Source: Roseimicrobium gellanilyticum (lineage in GTDB: Bacteria > Verrucomicrobiota > Verrucomicrobiia > Verrucomicrobiales > Verrucomicrobiaceae). Taken from it: 64,000 bases of DNA. This document shows positions 18,375-26,605 of the stretch, piece after piece. Location: assembly GCF_003315205.1 (NCBI RefSeq), contig NZ_QNRR01000002.1, forward strand, positions 528,881-592,880, written 5' to 3'. Every line of letters begins with the position of its first letter. Position 1 is the stretch's first letter. The translations under genes were made by a program, and so were the position numbers. The notes beneath the pieces were generated by a model. The model worked only from the letters and a program-made list of their open reading frames with translations, searched no databases and was not told the DNA's origin.

Positions 18375-18599
18375 TCACAGCTTGGACCATTTGTGAGGAA
18401 AGCCGTTGGGGCATCCATGTGCAGATGGTGTGGCATTGGTGCCAATGACGGTGCCACATTTGGAGCATTGATAGTTGCGATCGCCGACCGGGCCCAGCTT
18501 GTGCCATTTGTGGGGGAAGCTTTTGGGGCATCCTTGGGCGTTCGGGGTTGTTGCATTCTTGATGGTGGTTCCACACTTTTCGCATTGATAGTGGTGCAT
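18375..18599 (-). CDS. 74-residue protein with two zinc-ribbon repeats
   Basis: The protein is two tandem copies of one ~37-residue unit. Each runs Y-Q-C-x-K-C-G-T-x-I, then a GCP motif, then FPHKW-x-K-L. The cysteines CxxC, the GC and the following histidine could each hold a zinc ion. The short length and repeat conservation argue for a real gene. Function is unknown; DNA, RNA or protein binding are all possible. It is likely co-transcribed with the membrane protein downstream. Confidence 0.65.
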   Translation of the reverse strand: MHHYQCEKCGTTIKNATTPNAQGCPKSFPHKWHKLGPVGDRNYQCSKCGTVIGTNATPSAHGCPNGFPHKWSKL

Positions 18600-18681
18600 G
18601 TCGTGTAAGAGGGTTGCTCGACGTGCATGTATAGCTTGTTCCGCGCATGGGACACAAGAATATTTTATGCAGGTTGCGCTG

Positions 18682-19611
18682 CTATCTTCGCATCGCCTTC
18701 TTCCGATAGTCCTTCGGATTGCACTTCATCGCGCTCCTGAATACTCGGTTGAAATACGAGAGACTGTTGAACCCATTCCCAAACGCAATCTCACCCACGG
18801 TCGCGCTTCCTGCGACCAACTCCCTGCACGCCGAATCCAGACGCACGCGATTCACAAACGCACTGAAGGGAGTTCCCGCATGTTTGCGGAACTGGCGGGC
18901 GAAGGTGGCTTTGCTCATGCCGGCGACTTTCAGCACATCTGACAGGGGTAGGGGTTCGCGGAAATGATCCAGGATGTGGCGGATGGCACGCTCGATGGCG
19001 GGCTGGTGGGCGTGCAGGCCGGAGAGGTCGAAGGGCCGCTGCGAGAGCCGCTGCCACTCGCGGCGGGGAGCGCGGGCGAGGGTGGTGAAGAGTTGCAGGA
19101 GGAGATGCAACCGGACCATGCCTTCTTCGCGGGACATCTCCTCGGCAAGGGAGAGGGCCTTCTCTGCAGTCTGCCCGCTGAAGCGAATGCCGTGAGCGGA
19201 GAGTTTCCAGAGGGGCTTCAGCTCTTCCATCTCGGGAAGACTGAGTGCGAGACCGGTGGTGGTCGCCATGCTTTGTGCCTGCCTCTGGCCAGGTGAAAGA
19301 TTCCACTGCACGGCATAGCCAGCCGAACCGTGCAGACCTTTCCAAAAGTGCGGCACGTTGGGGCCGATGAGCACGACATCCAGCGAGTCGAACGGTCCGA
19401 TGTGATCTCCCACGAACCGGGTACCATTTCCGTGTTGGGTGATGGTGATCTCCATCTCCGGATGGTAGTGCCAGCGCTCTCCAGATCCCTGAAACTTCAC
19501 GCGTCGCCGGGGGGAGAGGATGGACTCCACATCGCGCACGTTGTCCTTCCACCGGAGGAGGCGAAAGGACTGGCGGGCATCGAGATGGATGGCTTCGCGC
19601 TGGAGGTCCAT
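18682..19611 (-). CDS. AraC/XylS-family regulator
   Basis: The 309-residue protein has an N-terminal cupin sensor (about 25-110; WHYHPEMEITITQ and IGPNVPHFW) and a C-terminal double helix-turn-helix (about 205-305; LPLSDVLKVAGMSKATFARQ and VGEIAFGNGFNSLSYFNRVF). It is transcribed away from the sugar operon that starts at 19765 and most likely regulates it. A dyad AATTGTGCAATT lies between the two starts. The sugar sensed cannot be read from the sequence. Confidence 0.9.
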   Translation of the reverse strand: MDLQREAIHLDARQSFRLLRWKDNVRDVESILSPRRRVKFQGSGERWHYHPEMEITITQHGNGTRFVGDHIGPFDSLDVVLIGPNVPHFWKGLHGSAGYAVQWNLSPGQRQAQSMATTTGLALSLPEMEELKPLWKLSAHGIRFSGQTAEKALSLAEEMSREEGMVRLHLLLQLFTTLARAPRREWQRLSQRPFDLSGLHAHQPAIERAIRHILDHFREPLPLSDVLKVAGMSKATFARQFRKHAGTPFSAFVNRVRLDSACRELVAGSATVGEIAFGNGFNSLSYFNRVFRSAMKCNPKDYRKKAMRR

Positions 19612-19658
19612 GCATCATCGTCTCACGATCTATCCGTAAAGTCGAGAGTGGCTGAGAC

Positions 19659-19670
19659 AATTGTGCAATT
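19659..19670. promoter_or_regulatory. Candidate operator dyad in the AraC/isomerase divergent region
   Basis: AATTGTGCAATT (arms AATTG/CAATT) lies 47 bp from the AraC start and 94 bp from the isomerase start. Its position suggests binding of the AraC regulator or another factor. No second copy was found. Confidence 0.35.
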
Positions 19671-19764
19671 TTATGAGCCGCCACACGGAGAATCGCGGGG
19701 TGTAGCTGGTGTTTACTGCACCTGTATTTCACGAACCGTTTCTCACTCCTAGTTCTTCCCATTC

Positions 19765-20808
19765 ATGAGCACGCCCACCACCTACCGCTTCTCCTTTGGC
19801 CCCTGGAACATCTCCGAGGGCGGCGATCCCTTTGGTCCCACCGTTCGCGCTGAGTATCCGCATGAGGCCAAATATGCCCTCTACAAGCCACTCGGCTTCG
19901 ATGGCGTGCAGTTCCATGATGACGATGTGGTGCCCGGCATGGATGACCTCACACCAGACCAGATTTCCAAGAAGGCGACGGAAGTAAAGGCCATGCTCGG
20001 CAATCAGGGACTCACTCCCGAATTCGTCGCGCCGCGTCTCTGGTTCGCGGATGCCACAGTGGATGGCGGCTATACCTCCAACAGCGCCGCAGATCGCCAG
20101 TATGCCTGGGACCGCACCCAGAAGTGCATCGACATCGCGAACGCTGTGGGCAGCAAGGCCGTCGTCCTCTGGCTGGCACGCGAAGGCAGCTACATCCGTG
20201 AGAGCAAGAATGCGCGCGTGGCCTATGACCGCCTGCTGGAGACCATCAACAAGATGCTCGACTACGACAAGAACATCGAGATCTGGATTGAGCCCAAGCC
20301 GAATGAACCCACCGATCAGGCGTACGTGCCGACCATCGGCCATGCCATTGCGCTGGCGTATGCCTCGAAGGACTCGAAGCGAGTGAAGGGCCTCATCGAA
20401 ACGGCCCATGCTCTGCTCGCCGGTTTGGACCCCTCCGATGAAATGGCCTTTGCCCTGGCGCACGACAAACTGGGCAGCGTGCACCTGAACGACCAGAACG
20501 GCCTCAAGTACGACCAGGACAAGAACTTCGGCGCGGCGAACCTGCGTGCGGCCTTCAACCAGGTGCGCGTGCTTGAGGAGAATGGCTACGGCTCGAAGGG
20601 TGAGTTCATCGGTCTTGATGTGAAGGCCATGCGCACGCAGAAGGGCAGTCCCATCACCGCCCACCTTGCGAACAGCCGCACCATCTTCCTGCACCTCGTG
20701 GACAAGGTGCGCAGCTACGACCGGAAGCTGGAGCAGCAGTACATCGAGGCCCGTGACTATGAGGCGCTTGAGCTTTTTGTGCTCAATCACCTGATGGGAG
20801 TGAAGTAA
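19765..20808 (+). CDS. Xylose-isomerase-like sugar isomerase
   Basis: This 347-residue TIM-barrel protein is closest in motifs to actinobacterial-type XylA. F-H-D-D-D (H51, D54) matches the catalytic His/Asp pair, and IEPKPNEPT (E176, K178) the metal/substrate site. VLWLAREGSY replaces the usual WGGREG. It should interconvert an aldose and a ketose in the cytoplasm with divalent metal. The altered WGGREG motif and short length (XylA is about 390) leave the sugar open. It is first in an operon with aldolase, oxidoreductase, ABC ATPase and PfkB kinase, under the divergent AraC gene. Confidence 0.85.
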   Translation: MSTPTTYRFSFGPWNISEGGDPFGPTVRAEYPHEAKYALYKPLGFDGVQFHDDDVVPGMDDLTPDQISKKATEVKAMLGNQGLTPEFVAPRLWFADATVDGGYTSNSAADRQYAWDRTQKCIDIANAVGSKAVVLWLAREGSYIRESKNARVAYDRLLETINKMLDYDKNIEIWIEPKPNEPTDQAYVPTIGHAIALAYASKDSKRVKGLIETAHALLAGLDPSDEMAFALAHDKLGSVHLNDQNGLKYDQDKNFGAANLRAAFNQVRVLEENGYGSKGEFIGLDVKAMRTQKGSPITAHLANSRTIFLHLVDKVRSYDRKLEQQYIEARDYEALELFVLNHLMGVK

Positions 20809-20864
20809 CGGGAGCTGCGCATTGACAGCACCGCCCGCCTTTCCAGCATAGCTAACCCATTCCA

Positions 20865-21695
20865 ATGAAGTCTTTTCGCCTCAATCGCCTCTTCAACGCC
20901 AAGTCCGGACGCTGCTTTGACGTCGCCGTGGACCACGGTTTCTTCAATCAGCCAGGCTTCCTCCAGGGCATCGAGTCCATGCCCAAGGTCATCAAGACCC
21001 TCGTGGACGCCGCTCCGGATGCCATCCAGCTCACGGTAGGGCAGGCGCGTCACCTGCAGGAGATTCCCGGGCGCGAGAAGCCTTCCCTGGTGCTGCGCAC
21101 GGACGTGGCGAACATCTACGGCAAGGAACTGCCCACTTCACGCTTCAGCCTCATGATTGAGGAGACCATGCTGCAGGCGGTGCGTTTCGATGCCGCGTGC
21201 GTGTGCGTGAATCTCTTCCAGATTCCCGGCGCGCCGGAAGTCCACGAGCAGTGCGTGGAGAACATTCTGAAGCTCAAGCCGCAGGCGGACTACTACGGCA
21301 TGCCGATGATGGTGGAGCCCCTCGTCTTCCAGCCGAATGAAAAAGCCGGTGGCTACATGGTGAATGGCGATGTGGTGCAGATCATGCACCTCGTACGCCA
21401 GGCCGTGGAACTCGGGGCGGACATCATCAAGGCGGACCCCACGGACGATGTCTCCCTCTACAATCAAGTGGTGGAGACCGCTGGTGGCATCCCCGTGCTG
21501 GTGCGTGGCGGCGGTCGTGTGAGCGATCGCGAGATCCTCGAGCGCACCCAAGGACTGCTCAAGCAGGGCGCCGCGGGCATCGTGTACGGACGCAACATCA
21601 TCCAGCACCCAAATCCCAAGGGCATCACCCGAGCGCTCATGGCCATGGTGCATGACAACGTCAGCGTGGATGACGCGCTGAAGCTCATCGCCTAG
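20865..21695 (+). CDS. Class I (DhnA/LsrF-type) aldolase
   Basis: The 276-residue protein belongs to the DeoC/FbaB/LacD TIM-barrel aldolases. The N-terminal motif is DVAVDHGFF, the likely Schiff-base lysine is in ADIIKADPTDD, and the phosphate site is VLVRGGGRVS and IVYGRNIIQHPNP. It should cleave a ketose phosphate to dihydroxyacetone phosphate and an aldehyde. Next to an isomerase and a PfkB kinase, it would complete an isomerise-phosphorylate-cleave route. The exact phosphate ester is unknown. Confidence 0.85.
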   Translation: MKSFRLNRLFNAKSGRCFDVAVDHGFFNQPGFLQGIESMPKVIKTLVDAAPDAIQLTVGQARHLQEIPGREKPSLVLRTDVANIYGKELPTSRFSLMIEETMLQAVRFDAACVCVNLFQIPGAPEVHEQCVENILKLKPQADYYGMPMMVEPLVFQPNEKAGGYMVNGDVVQIMHLVRQAVELGADIIKADPTDDVSLYNQVVETAGGIPVLVRGGGRVSDREILERTQGLLKQGAAGIVYGRNIIQHPNPKGITRALMAMVHDNVSVDDALKLIA

Positions 21696-21728
21696 TCCTC
21701 GACAGTACCAGCATCAAATTTCCTCACG

Positions 21729-22856
21729 ATGAAATCTGTCGGTATCGGCATCATTGGTGGCGGCCTCATGGGCCGTGAAATGGCCAGCGCCTTTGGGCGC
21801 TGGTGCGCCCTCACGGACGTGGAGGTGAAACCGGAACTCGTCGCCGTGGCGGACGTGGTGGAGGACGTGCGGAACTGGTTTCAGCGCATCCCTTCCTGCA
21901 CGCAGCTCACGGGTGACTACAAGGAGTTGCTCGCGAATCCCGCCGTGGACGTGGTGTACGTGGCCGTGCCGCACAACCTGCATGAGCGCATCTATATTGA
22001 TGTGCTTGAGGCAGGGAAGGATCTCTTCGCGGAGAAGCCCTTCGGTTTCGATCTCACTGCAGCGAAGAACATTGCTGCTGTCGTGAAGAAGACGGGCCGT
22101 TACACGCGGTGCAGTTCGGAGTTTCCCTTCTTCCCCGGCGCGCAGCGTGTGGTGCAGGCGGTGAAGGTCGCCAAATTCGGTCGTGTGCTGGAGGTTGTGT
22201 CCGGCTTCCATCACAGCAGTGACCTGGATGCCACGAAGCCTGCGAACTGGAAACGTTTCAGCCGCACTTGCGGTGAGATTGGCGTGTTGGGTGACCTTGG
22301 CATGCATGCATGCCACTTGCCGCTCCGCTTCGGGTGGAAGCCCAAGTCACTCTTCGCCCAGCTCCAGAAGGGCTACCCCCAGCGCCCGGATGGCAAGGGC
22401 GGCATGACTGATTGCGATACGTGGGACAACGCCGTGCTGCACACGTGGGCGGACATTGGTGGGCAGGAGGCGCCCCTTCGCCTGGAGATGAAGCGCCTGG
22501 CTCCCGGAGAGACGAATACGTGGTTCATCGAAGTGCTCGGCACCGAGGGGGGCGTGCGCTACTCCACGAAGCATCCCAAGACCCTTTGGGTGTTCGAGGG
22601 CGGCAAGGAGCAGTACTGGAAACAGACGGACCTTGGCTTTGGCACGCCGTTTAAGGCGGTGACGGGTGGCATCTTCGAACCGGGATTCCCGGATGTGATT
22701 CAGCAGATGTGGGCCGCGTTCCTCATGGAGCGTGAGGGCAAGCTGGGCGATCGTTTCGGTTGCGCCACGGTGGAGGAGGCGGTGGCTTCGCAGGAGATAT
22801 TCGCCGCCGCGCTGGAATCGCAGAAGACTGGCACGGCAGTGAAGCTCTCCCTGTGA
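21729..22856 (+). CDS. Gfo/Idh/MocA-family oxidoreductase
   Basis: This is a 375-residue NAD(P)-dependent sugar-type oxidoreductase. The Rossmann motif is GIGIIGGGLMGREMA at the N-terminus; the family's lysine motif is E-K-P in FAEKPFGFD. The C-terminal alpha/beta domain includes DLGMHACHLPLRFG. It likely oxidises or reduces a sugar or sugar acid in the pathway encoded by this operon. It starts 33 bp after the aldolase stop. Confidence 0.88.
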   Translation: MKSVGIGIIGGGLMGREMASAFGRWCALTDVEVKPELVAVADVVEDVRNWFQRIPSCTQLTGDYKELLANPAVDVVYVAVPHNLHERIYIDVLEAGKDLFAEKPFGFDLTAAKNIAAVVKKTGRYTRCSSEFPFFPGAQRVVQAVKVAKFGRVLEVVSGFHHSSDLDATKPANWKRFSRTCGEIGVLGDLGMHACHLPLRFGWKPKSLFAQLQKGYPQRPDGKGGMTDCDTWDNAVLHTWADIGGQEAPLRLEMKRLAPGETNTWFIEVLGTEGGVRYSTKHPKTLWVFEGGKEQYWKQTDLGFGTPFKAVTGGIFEPGFPDVIQQMWAAFLMEREGKLGDRFGCATVEEAVASQEIFAAALESQKTGTAVKLSL

Positions 22857-22867
22857 GCACCCACACC

Positions 22868-23668
22868 ATGGCGGATACAAGCAACGCTCCCGTCCTGAAC
22901 ATCTCCGGTCTGCGCTATGAGCGCAACGACCGGAAGATCCTCAAGGGCGTGGACTGGCGTGTCGGGGCAGGGGAGCACTGGGTGATCTTGGGTCCAAATG
23001 GATGTGGAAAAACATCACTTATCAACTGCCTCACCGGCTATGAGATGTCCACTGCTGGAGACATCACGGTGGATGGCTCCGAATTCGGCCGCACGGACTG
23101 GCGCGAAGTGCGCAAGCGTGTAGGCCTGGTAACGAGCACACTCACGTCTTATCTGGAACCTGGCGAACCCGTGCTGGATGCCGTGGCCAGTGGTCGCGAG
23201 GCCATGCTGAATCTGGTGGGCGAAGTCAGTGCGGAGGTGCGCACCGAGGCGCGTGCACTATTGGAGCGTATCGGTTGCGGGTACCTTGCAGACTCATTTT
23301 GGGGCGTGCTTTCCCAGGGGGAACGACAGAAGATTTTGATCTGCCGAGCGCTGATGTCGAAATACCACGTACTCATTCTTGATGAGCCCTGCGCTGGTCT
23401 CGATCCCGTGGCGCGTGAGCACTTCCTCGGATGGCTGCAACAGCTTGCGACCGCGCCCGGCGCACCGTCCATGGTGCTGGTGACGCATCACGTGGAGGAG
23501 ATTCTCCCGTGCTTCACCCATGTGCTGGTGCTGAAACAAGGCGCCGTGCTCGCCTCGGGCACCAAACAGGAGGTGCTCACCAGTGAATGCTTGAGCGAGG
23601 CGTATGGCGCGCCGCTGAGCCTGGAAGCGGGTGGTGACCGGTATCGACTGACACTGCTCAATCCTTGA
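22868..23668 (+). CDS. ABC transporter ATP-binding protein without local permease
   Basis: The 266-residue ATPase shows Walker A GPNGCGKTS, signature LSQGERQK, Walker B VLILDEPCAGLD and switch histidine VTHHVEE. The start is ATG 22868, 11 bp after the oxidoreductase stop. No permease or binding protein is encoded in the operon, so either the partners are elsewhere or the protein has another role. It resembles single-ATPase ABC proteins of the ModF/YlmA type. Confidence 0.85.
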   Translation: MADTSNAPVLNISGLRYERNDRKILKGVDWRVGAGEHWVILGPNGCGKTSLINCLTGYEMSTAGDITVDGSEFGRTDWREVRKRVGLVTSTLTSYLEPGEPVLDAVASGREAMLNLVGEVSAEVRTEARALLERIGCGYLADSFWGVLSQGERQKILICRALMSKYHVLILDEPCAGLDPVAREHFLGWLQQLATAPGAPSMVLVTHHVEEILPCFTHVLVLKQGAVLASGTKQEVLTSECLSEAYGAPLSLEAGGDRYRLTLLNP

Positions 23669-23709
23669 TCCCGCTGACACCTAATCGTTGACCTTTGAGT
23701 TCCCTCTCC

Positions 23710-24720
23710 ATGCGCACCGGAATCCTCGCCGCGGGTAATTTCATCATCGACTACGTGAAGATCATCGACGCGTGGCCGGAGCAGGACATGCTCTCGAGCA
23801 TCCGCTCGGAGACCTCCAGCAATGGAGGCGGACCGTACAATGTGCTCAAGGACCTCGCCGCGATGGGCGTGGGCTATCCTCTGGAGGCCTGTGGGTTGGT
23901 GGGAGATGATGCCAACGGCGCGTGGATCCAGCAGGACTGCGCAAAGACGGGGATCAATACGCGGCAGCTTCATCACACCGCGAGCTCACCCACGAGCTAT
24001 ACGGACGCCATGACAGTGGTATCCACGGGACGGCGTACCTTCTTCCATCAGCGCGGGGCGAATGCGCACTTCAATGAAACCCATGTGGACTTCACCGCGA
24101 CGAACGCGAAGCATTTCCATCTCGGCTATCTCATGCTGCTGGATGCGATGGACAGCTTTGTGAGCAGCGGTCGCACACGCGCCTCGCTCGCCTTGGAAGC
24201 CGCGAAGAAAAGCGGGCTCACTACTTCGGTGGACATCGTCAGCACGGAGAACCCGCAGTTCCGTGAGATTGCGGAGAGTGCCTTGCCGTACACCGACGTG
24301 CTGATCATCAATGAAATCGAGGCCGGCAAGGTGGCGGGTATGAATTTGAAGAAGGGCGAGGCCGTTGATGTGGACGGTTGTGTGGCTGCCGCGCGAGCCT
24401 TGCTGGATCGAGGCGTGCTACAGCAGGTCGTGATCCACTTTGTGGAGGGTGGTGTGGTCGTTTCAAAAGATGGAGCGGTCGCCAAGCAAAGCTCCTTGAA
24501 GCTGCCCACAGGGTTTATCGTGGGCGCCACGGGCGCGGGTGATGCCTTTGCCGCAGGCTATTTGCATGGCTGGCATGAACAGTGGGACGTCTCCCGTTGT
24601 CTGAAGACCGCCGTATGCACTGCTGCCGCGTGTCTCACGCATGCCACGCCCTCCTTGGGTTTGCGTCCTGTGGATGAATGCCTGAACCTTGGTGAAGCCT
24701 ATGGCTACCGCAGTCTTTGA
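23710..24720 (+). CDS. PfkB-family carbohydrate kinase
   Basis: This 336-residue ribokinase/fructokinase-family kinase starts at ATG 23710 after a pyrimidine-rich leader. The N-terminal GG motif is in SSNGGGPYNV, and the second PfkB signature is GATGAGDAFAAG with catalytic D278. It should phosphorylate the ketose made by the isomerase for the aldolase. Its TGA overlaps the first base of the AAAGTAG repeat element that follows. It is the last gene of the sugar operon. Confidence 0.88.
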   Translation: MRTGILAAGNFIIDYVKIIDAWPEQDMLSSIRSETSSNGGGPYNVLKDLAAMGVGYPLEACGLVGDDANGAWIQQDCAKTGINTRQLHHTASSPTSYTDAMTVVSTGRRTFFHQRGANAHFNETHVDFTATNAKHFHLGYLMLLDAMDSFVSSGRTRASLALEAAKKSGLTTSVDIVSTENPQFREIAESALPYTDVLIINEIEAGKVAGMNLKKGEAVDVDGCVAAARALLDRGVLQQVVIHFVEGGVVVSKDGAVAKQSSLKLPTGFIVGATGAGDAFAAGYLHGWHEQWDVSRCLKTAVCTAAACLTHATPSLGLRPVDECLNLGEAYGYRSL

Positions 24721-24880
24721 AAGTAGTCCGCCGAGCTTCGGCGGTTCGTTGCATGACTCTTGATTTTCCAATCCGAATGCAGAAGATACAAGAGACAGTC
24801 GTGGATGGATTTGGAGCCAGGGTGCTTGGCAAAGTTGTGGGTTGCGCCACCCTGCCGCCGAGGCTTGGCGGACTACTTTC
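24719..24880. mobile_element. 162-bp MITE-like element with 26-bp inverted ends
   Basis: The left end (24719-24744) begins GAAAGTAGTCCGCCGAGC. The right end (24855-24880) is its near-perfect inverse, ending GGCGGACTACTTTC. Each end is itself a hairpin. No open frame is supported inside. The left end touches the stop codon of the PfkB gene and the right end lies 17 bp before glcD. A related element is at 48350-48486. Confidence 0.6.
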
Positions 24881-24897
24881 TTTGGCTGCCGCATCCC

Positions 24898-26322
24898 ATG
24901 AGTAGTTCTGTTCCATCCGCGATTATTCACGCAACTGCCAAGCCTTTGAACGAGGCGGTGCTTGCGGAGCTTCGTGCTATCGTCGGCGCAGAGGCGGTGC
25001 TGACGGCGGACGAGGATCTCATTCCGTACAGCTTCGATGGTACGGCGGCGCTGAAGCAGCGTCCTGCGTGCGTGGTGTTTCCTCGCAGCACGGAGCAAGT
25101 CTCTGCGTGCGTAAAGCTGGCCGCACGCGAGGGGAGGCAAGTCGTGACGCGTGGAAGCGGCACTGGCTTGAGTGGCGGCAGCGTGCCGATGGGAGGCTGC
25201 ATGGTGCTTTGCCTCGTGAAGCTCGACCACATTCTCGAGCTGGATGAGAAAAATCTCACCATGCGTGCGCAGTGCGGCGTGATCACGAAAGAGATTGATG
25301 ACGCTGCTGCGAAGCACGGCCTCTTCTATCCGCCCGACCCGGGTTCAATGAAGATCAGTACCATCGGTGGGAATGTCGCTGAGAATAGCGGCGGGCTTCG
25401 TGGACTGAAGTATGGCGTTACGCGGGACTACATCATGGGCATGACCGTGGTGTTGCCGGATGGCGAGATCTCACGCCTGGGAAACAAATGCGTGAAGGAT
25501 GTTGCCGGATACTCGTTGAAGGATTTGTTTATCGGTAGCGAGGGCACGCTGGGCATCATCACGGAAGTGCTGTTGAAATTGCTCCCGCGTCCAGCCGCAC
25601 GACGCACCATGCTGGCCATGTATGACTCCATGGAGGCGGCCGCAGAAACGGTGAGCGCCATCATTGCGGCACGCATCATCCCCTGCACGCTGGAGTTTCT
25701 GGACCGCATGACGGTGCAGTGCGTGGAGGACTATGCGCGCATCGGCCTGCCCACGGATGTGGAGGCGCTGCTGCTCATGGAGACGGATGGTCATCCTGCT
25801 GCAGTAGAGGATGAAGCCTCACGCATGATGGAGATTGCCCGGAGCCATGGAGCCCGTGAAGTGAAAATGGCGGCAGACGATGCGGAAGGCGCGCGACTCG
25901 CCTCTGCGCGACGCAATGCCTTCTCCGCGCTGGCTCGAGTGAAACCCACGACCATCTTGGAAGACGTCACGGTGCCCCGCAGCGAACTCGCCCGCATGGT
26001 GAAGTTCATCAATGCGACGGCGGCGAAACACCGCCTCCTCATCGGAACCTTTGGCCATATGGGAGATGGGAATTTGCATCCCACCTTCCTGACAAATGAG
26101 AAGGATACCGAGGAAATGCATCGAGTGGAGCTGGCGCTGCAGGAGATTGTGGATGAGACACTTGCGGTCGGCGGGACGGTGACTGGGGAGCATGGTGTGG
26201 GCCTCGCAAAGAAGGCCTTTCTACGTCAGCAGTTTGGTGATGTGAGCTACGTGCTTTTGCAGAAGGTGAAAAAGGCACTCGACCCCAATGGGCTCTTGAA
26301 CCCAGGAAAGATCTTTGATTAA
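24898..26322 (+). CDS. glcD: Glycolate/D-lactate oxidase FAD subunit
   Basis: The 474-residue flavoprotein has a PCMH-type FAD domain (VTRGSGTGLSGGSVP near 80; PDPGSMKISTIGGNVAENSGG near 145) and a C-terminal FAD-linked oxidase domain (FGHMGDGNLHPTF, GTVTGEHGVGLAKK). It oxidises glycolate, or D-2-hydroxy acids such as D-lactate, with electrons passed to the GlcF iron-sulfur protein. The start ATG 24898 lies just after the MITE-like element; longer reading into the element is rejected. Two small membrane peptides and glcF follow. Confidence 0.88.
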   Translation: MSSSVPSAIIHATAKPLNEAVLAELRAIVGAEAVLTADEDLIPYSFDGTAALKQRPACVVFPRSTEQVSACVKLAAREGRQVVTRGSGTGLSGGSVPMGGCMVLCLVKLDHILELDEKNLTMRAQCGVITKEIDDAAAKHGLFYPPDPGSMKISTIGGNVAENSGGLRGLKYGVTRDYIMGMTVVLPDGEISRLGNKCVKDVAGYSLKDLFIGSEGTLGIITEVLLKLLPRPAARRTMLAMYDSMEAAAETVSAIIAARIIPCTLEFLDRMTVQCVEDYARIGLPTDVEALLLMETDGHPAAVEDEASRMMEIARSHGAREVKMAADDAEGARLASARRNAFSALARVKPTTILEDVTVPRSELARMVKFINATAAKHRLLIGTFGHMGDGNLHPTFLTNEKDTEEMHRVELALQEIVDETLAVGGTVTGEHGVGLAKKAFLRQQFGDVSYVLLQKVKKALDPNGLLNPGKIFD

Positions 26323-26333
26323 AATGTCTTCTC

Positions 26334-26471
26334 ATGAGCCCATCCAATGCGCGCATCCTCATGCTGGCTGGTCTGGCGGTGGTGCTTCTCCTCGTGGTGT
26401 CACTGGGTCTTGCGTGGTTGCTGTGGGGCGGTCTGCCGAGTTTTGAAGTAAAGGGTTTTTGGTGGAACTGA
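26334..26471 (+). CDS. 45-residue single-pass membrane peptide between glcD and glcF (first)
   Basis: The peptide begins MSPSNARILM and has one hydrophobic helix (LAGLAVVLLLVVSLGLAWLL), then the tail PSFEVKGFWWN. It starts 11 bp after glcD and ends 2 bp before the next peptide. The tail resembles that of the second peptide (P-x-F-E-V), suggesting duplication. It may anchor GlcD/GlcF to the membrane or the quinone pool. No known family is recognised. Confidence 0.6.
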   Translation: MSPSNARILMLAGLAVVLLLVVSLGLAWLLWGGLPSFEVKGFWWN

Positions 26472-26473
26472 TT

Positions 26474-26605
26474 ATGAACTCACGTCTACTCCTCGTTGTT
26501 GGTTTGTTGATGGTGGCGGTCTTGTTGCTGGCGCTGGGCGCCGGTGTGGCATACACACACAAGGTGAAGCCTGAGTTCGAGGTGTCTTCCGTGGTGATCG
26601 AATGA
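26474..26605 (+). CDS. 43-residue single-pass membrane peptide between glcD and glcF (second)
   Basis: The peptide begins MNSRLLLVVG, has a transmembrane helix (LLMVAVLLLALGAGVAY) and ends THKVKPEFEVSSVVIE. GGTGG lies about 11 bp before its ATG. Its stop overlaps the glcF start (ATGA at 26602-26605), strong evidence of coupled translation. Size, topology and the FEV tail match the first peptide. Confidence 0.65.
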   Translation: MNSRLLLVVGLLMVAVLLLALGAGVAYTHKVKPEFEVSSVVIE

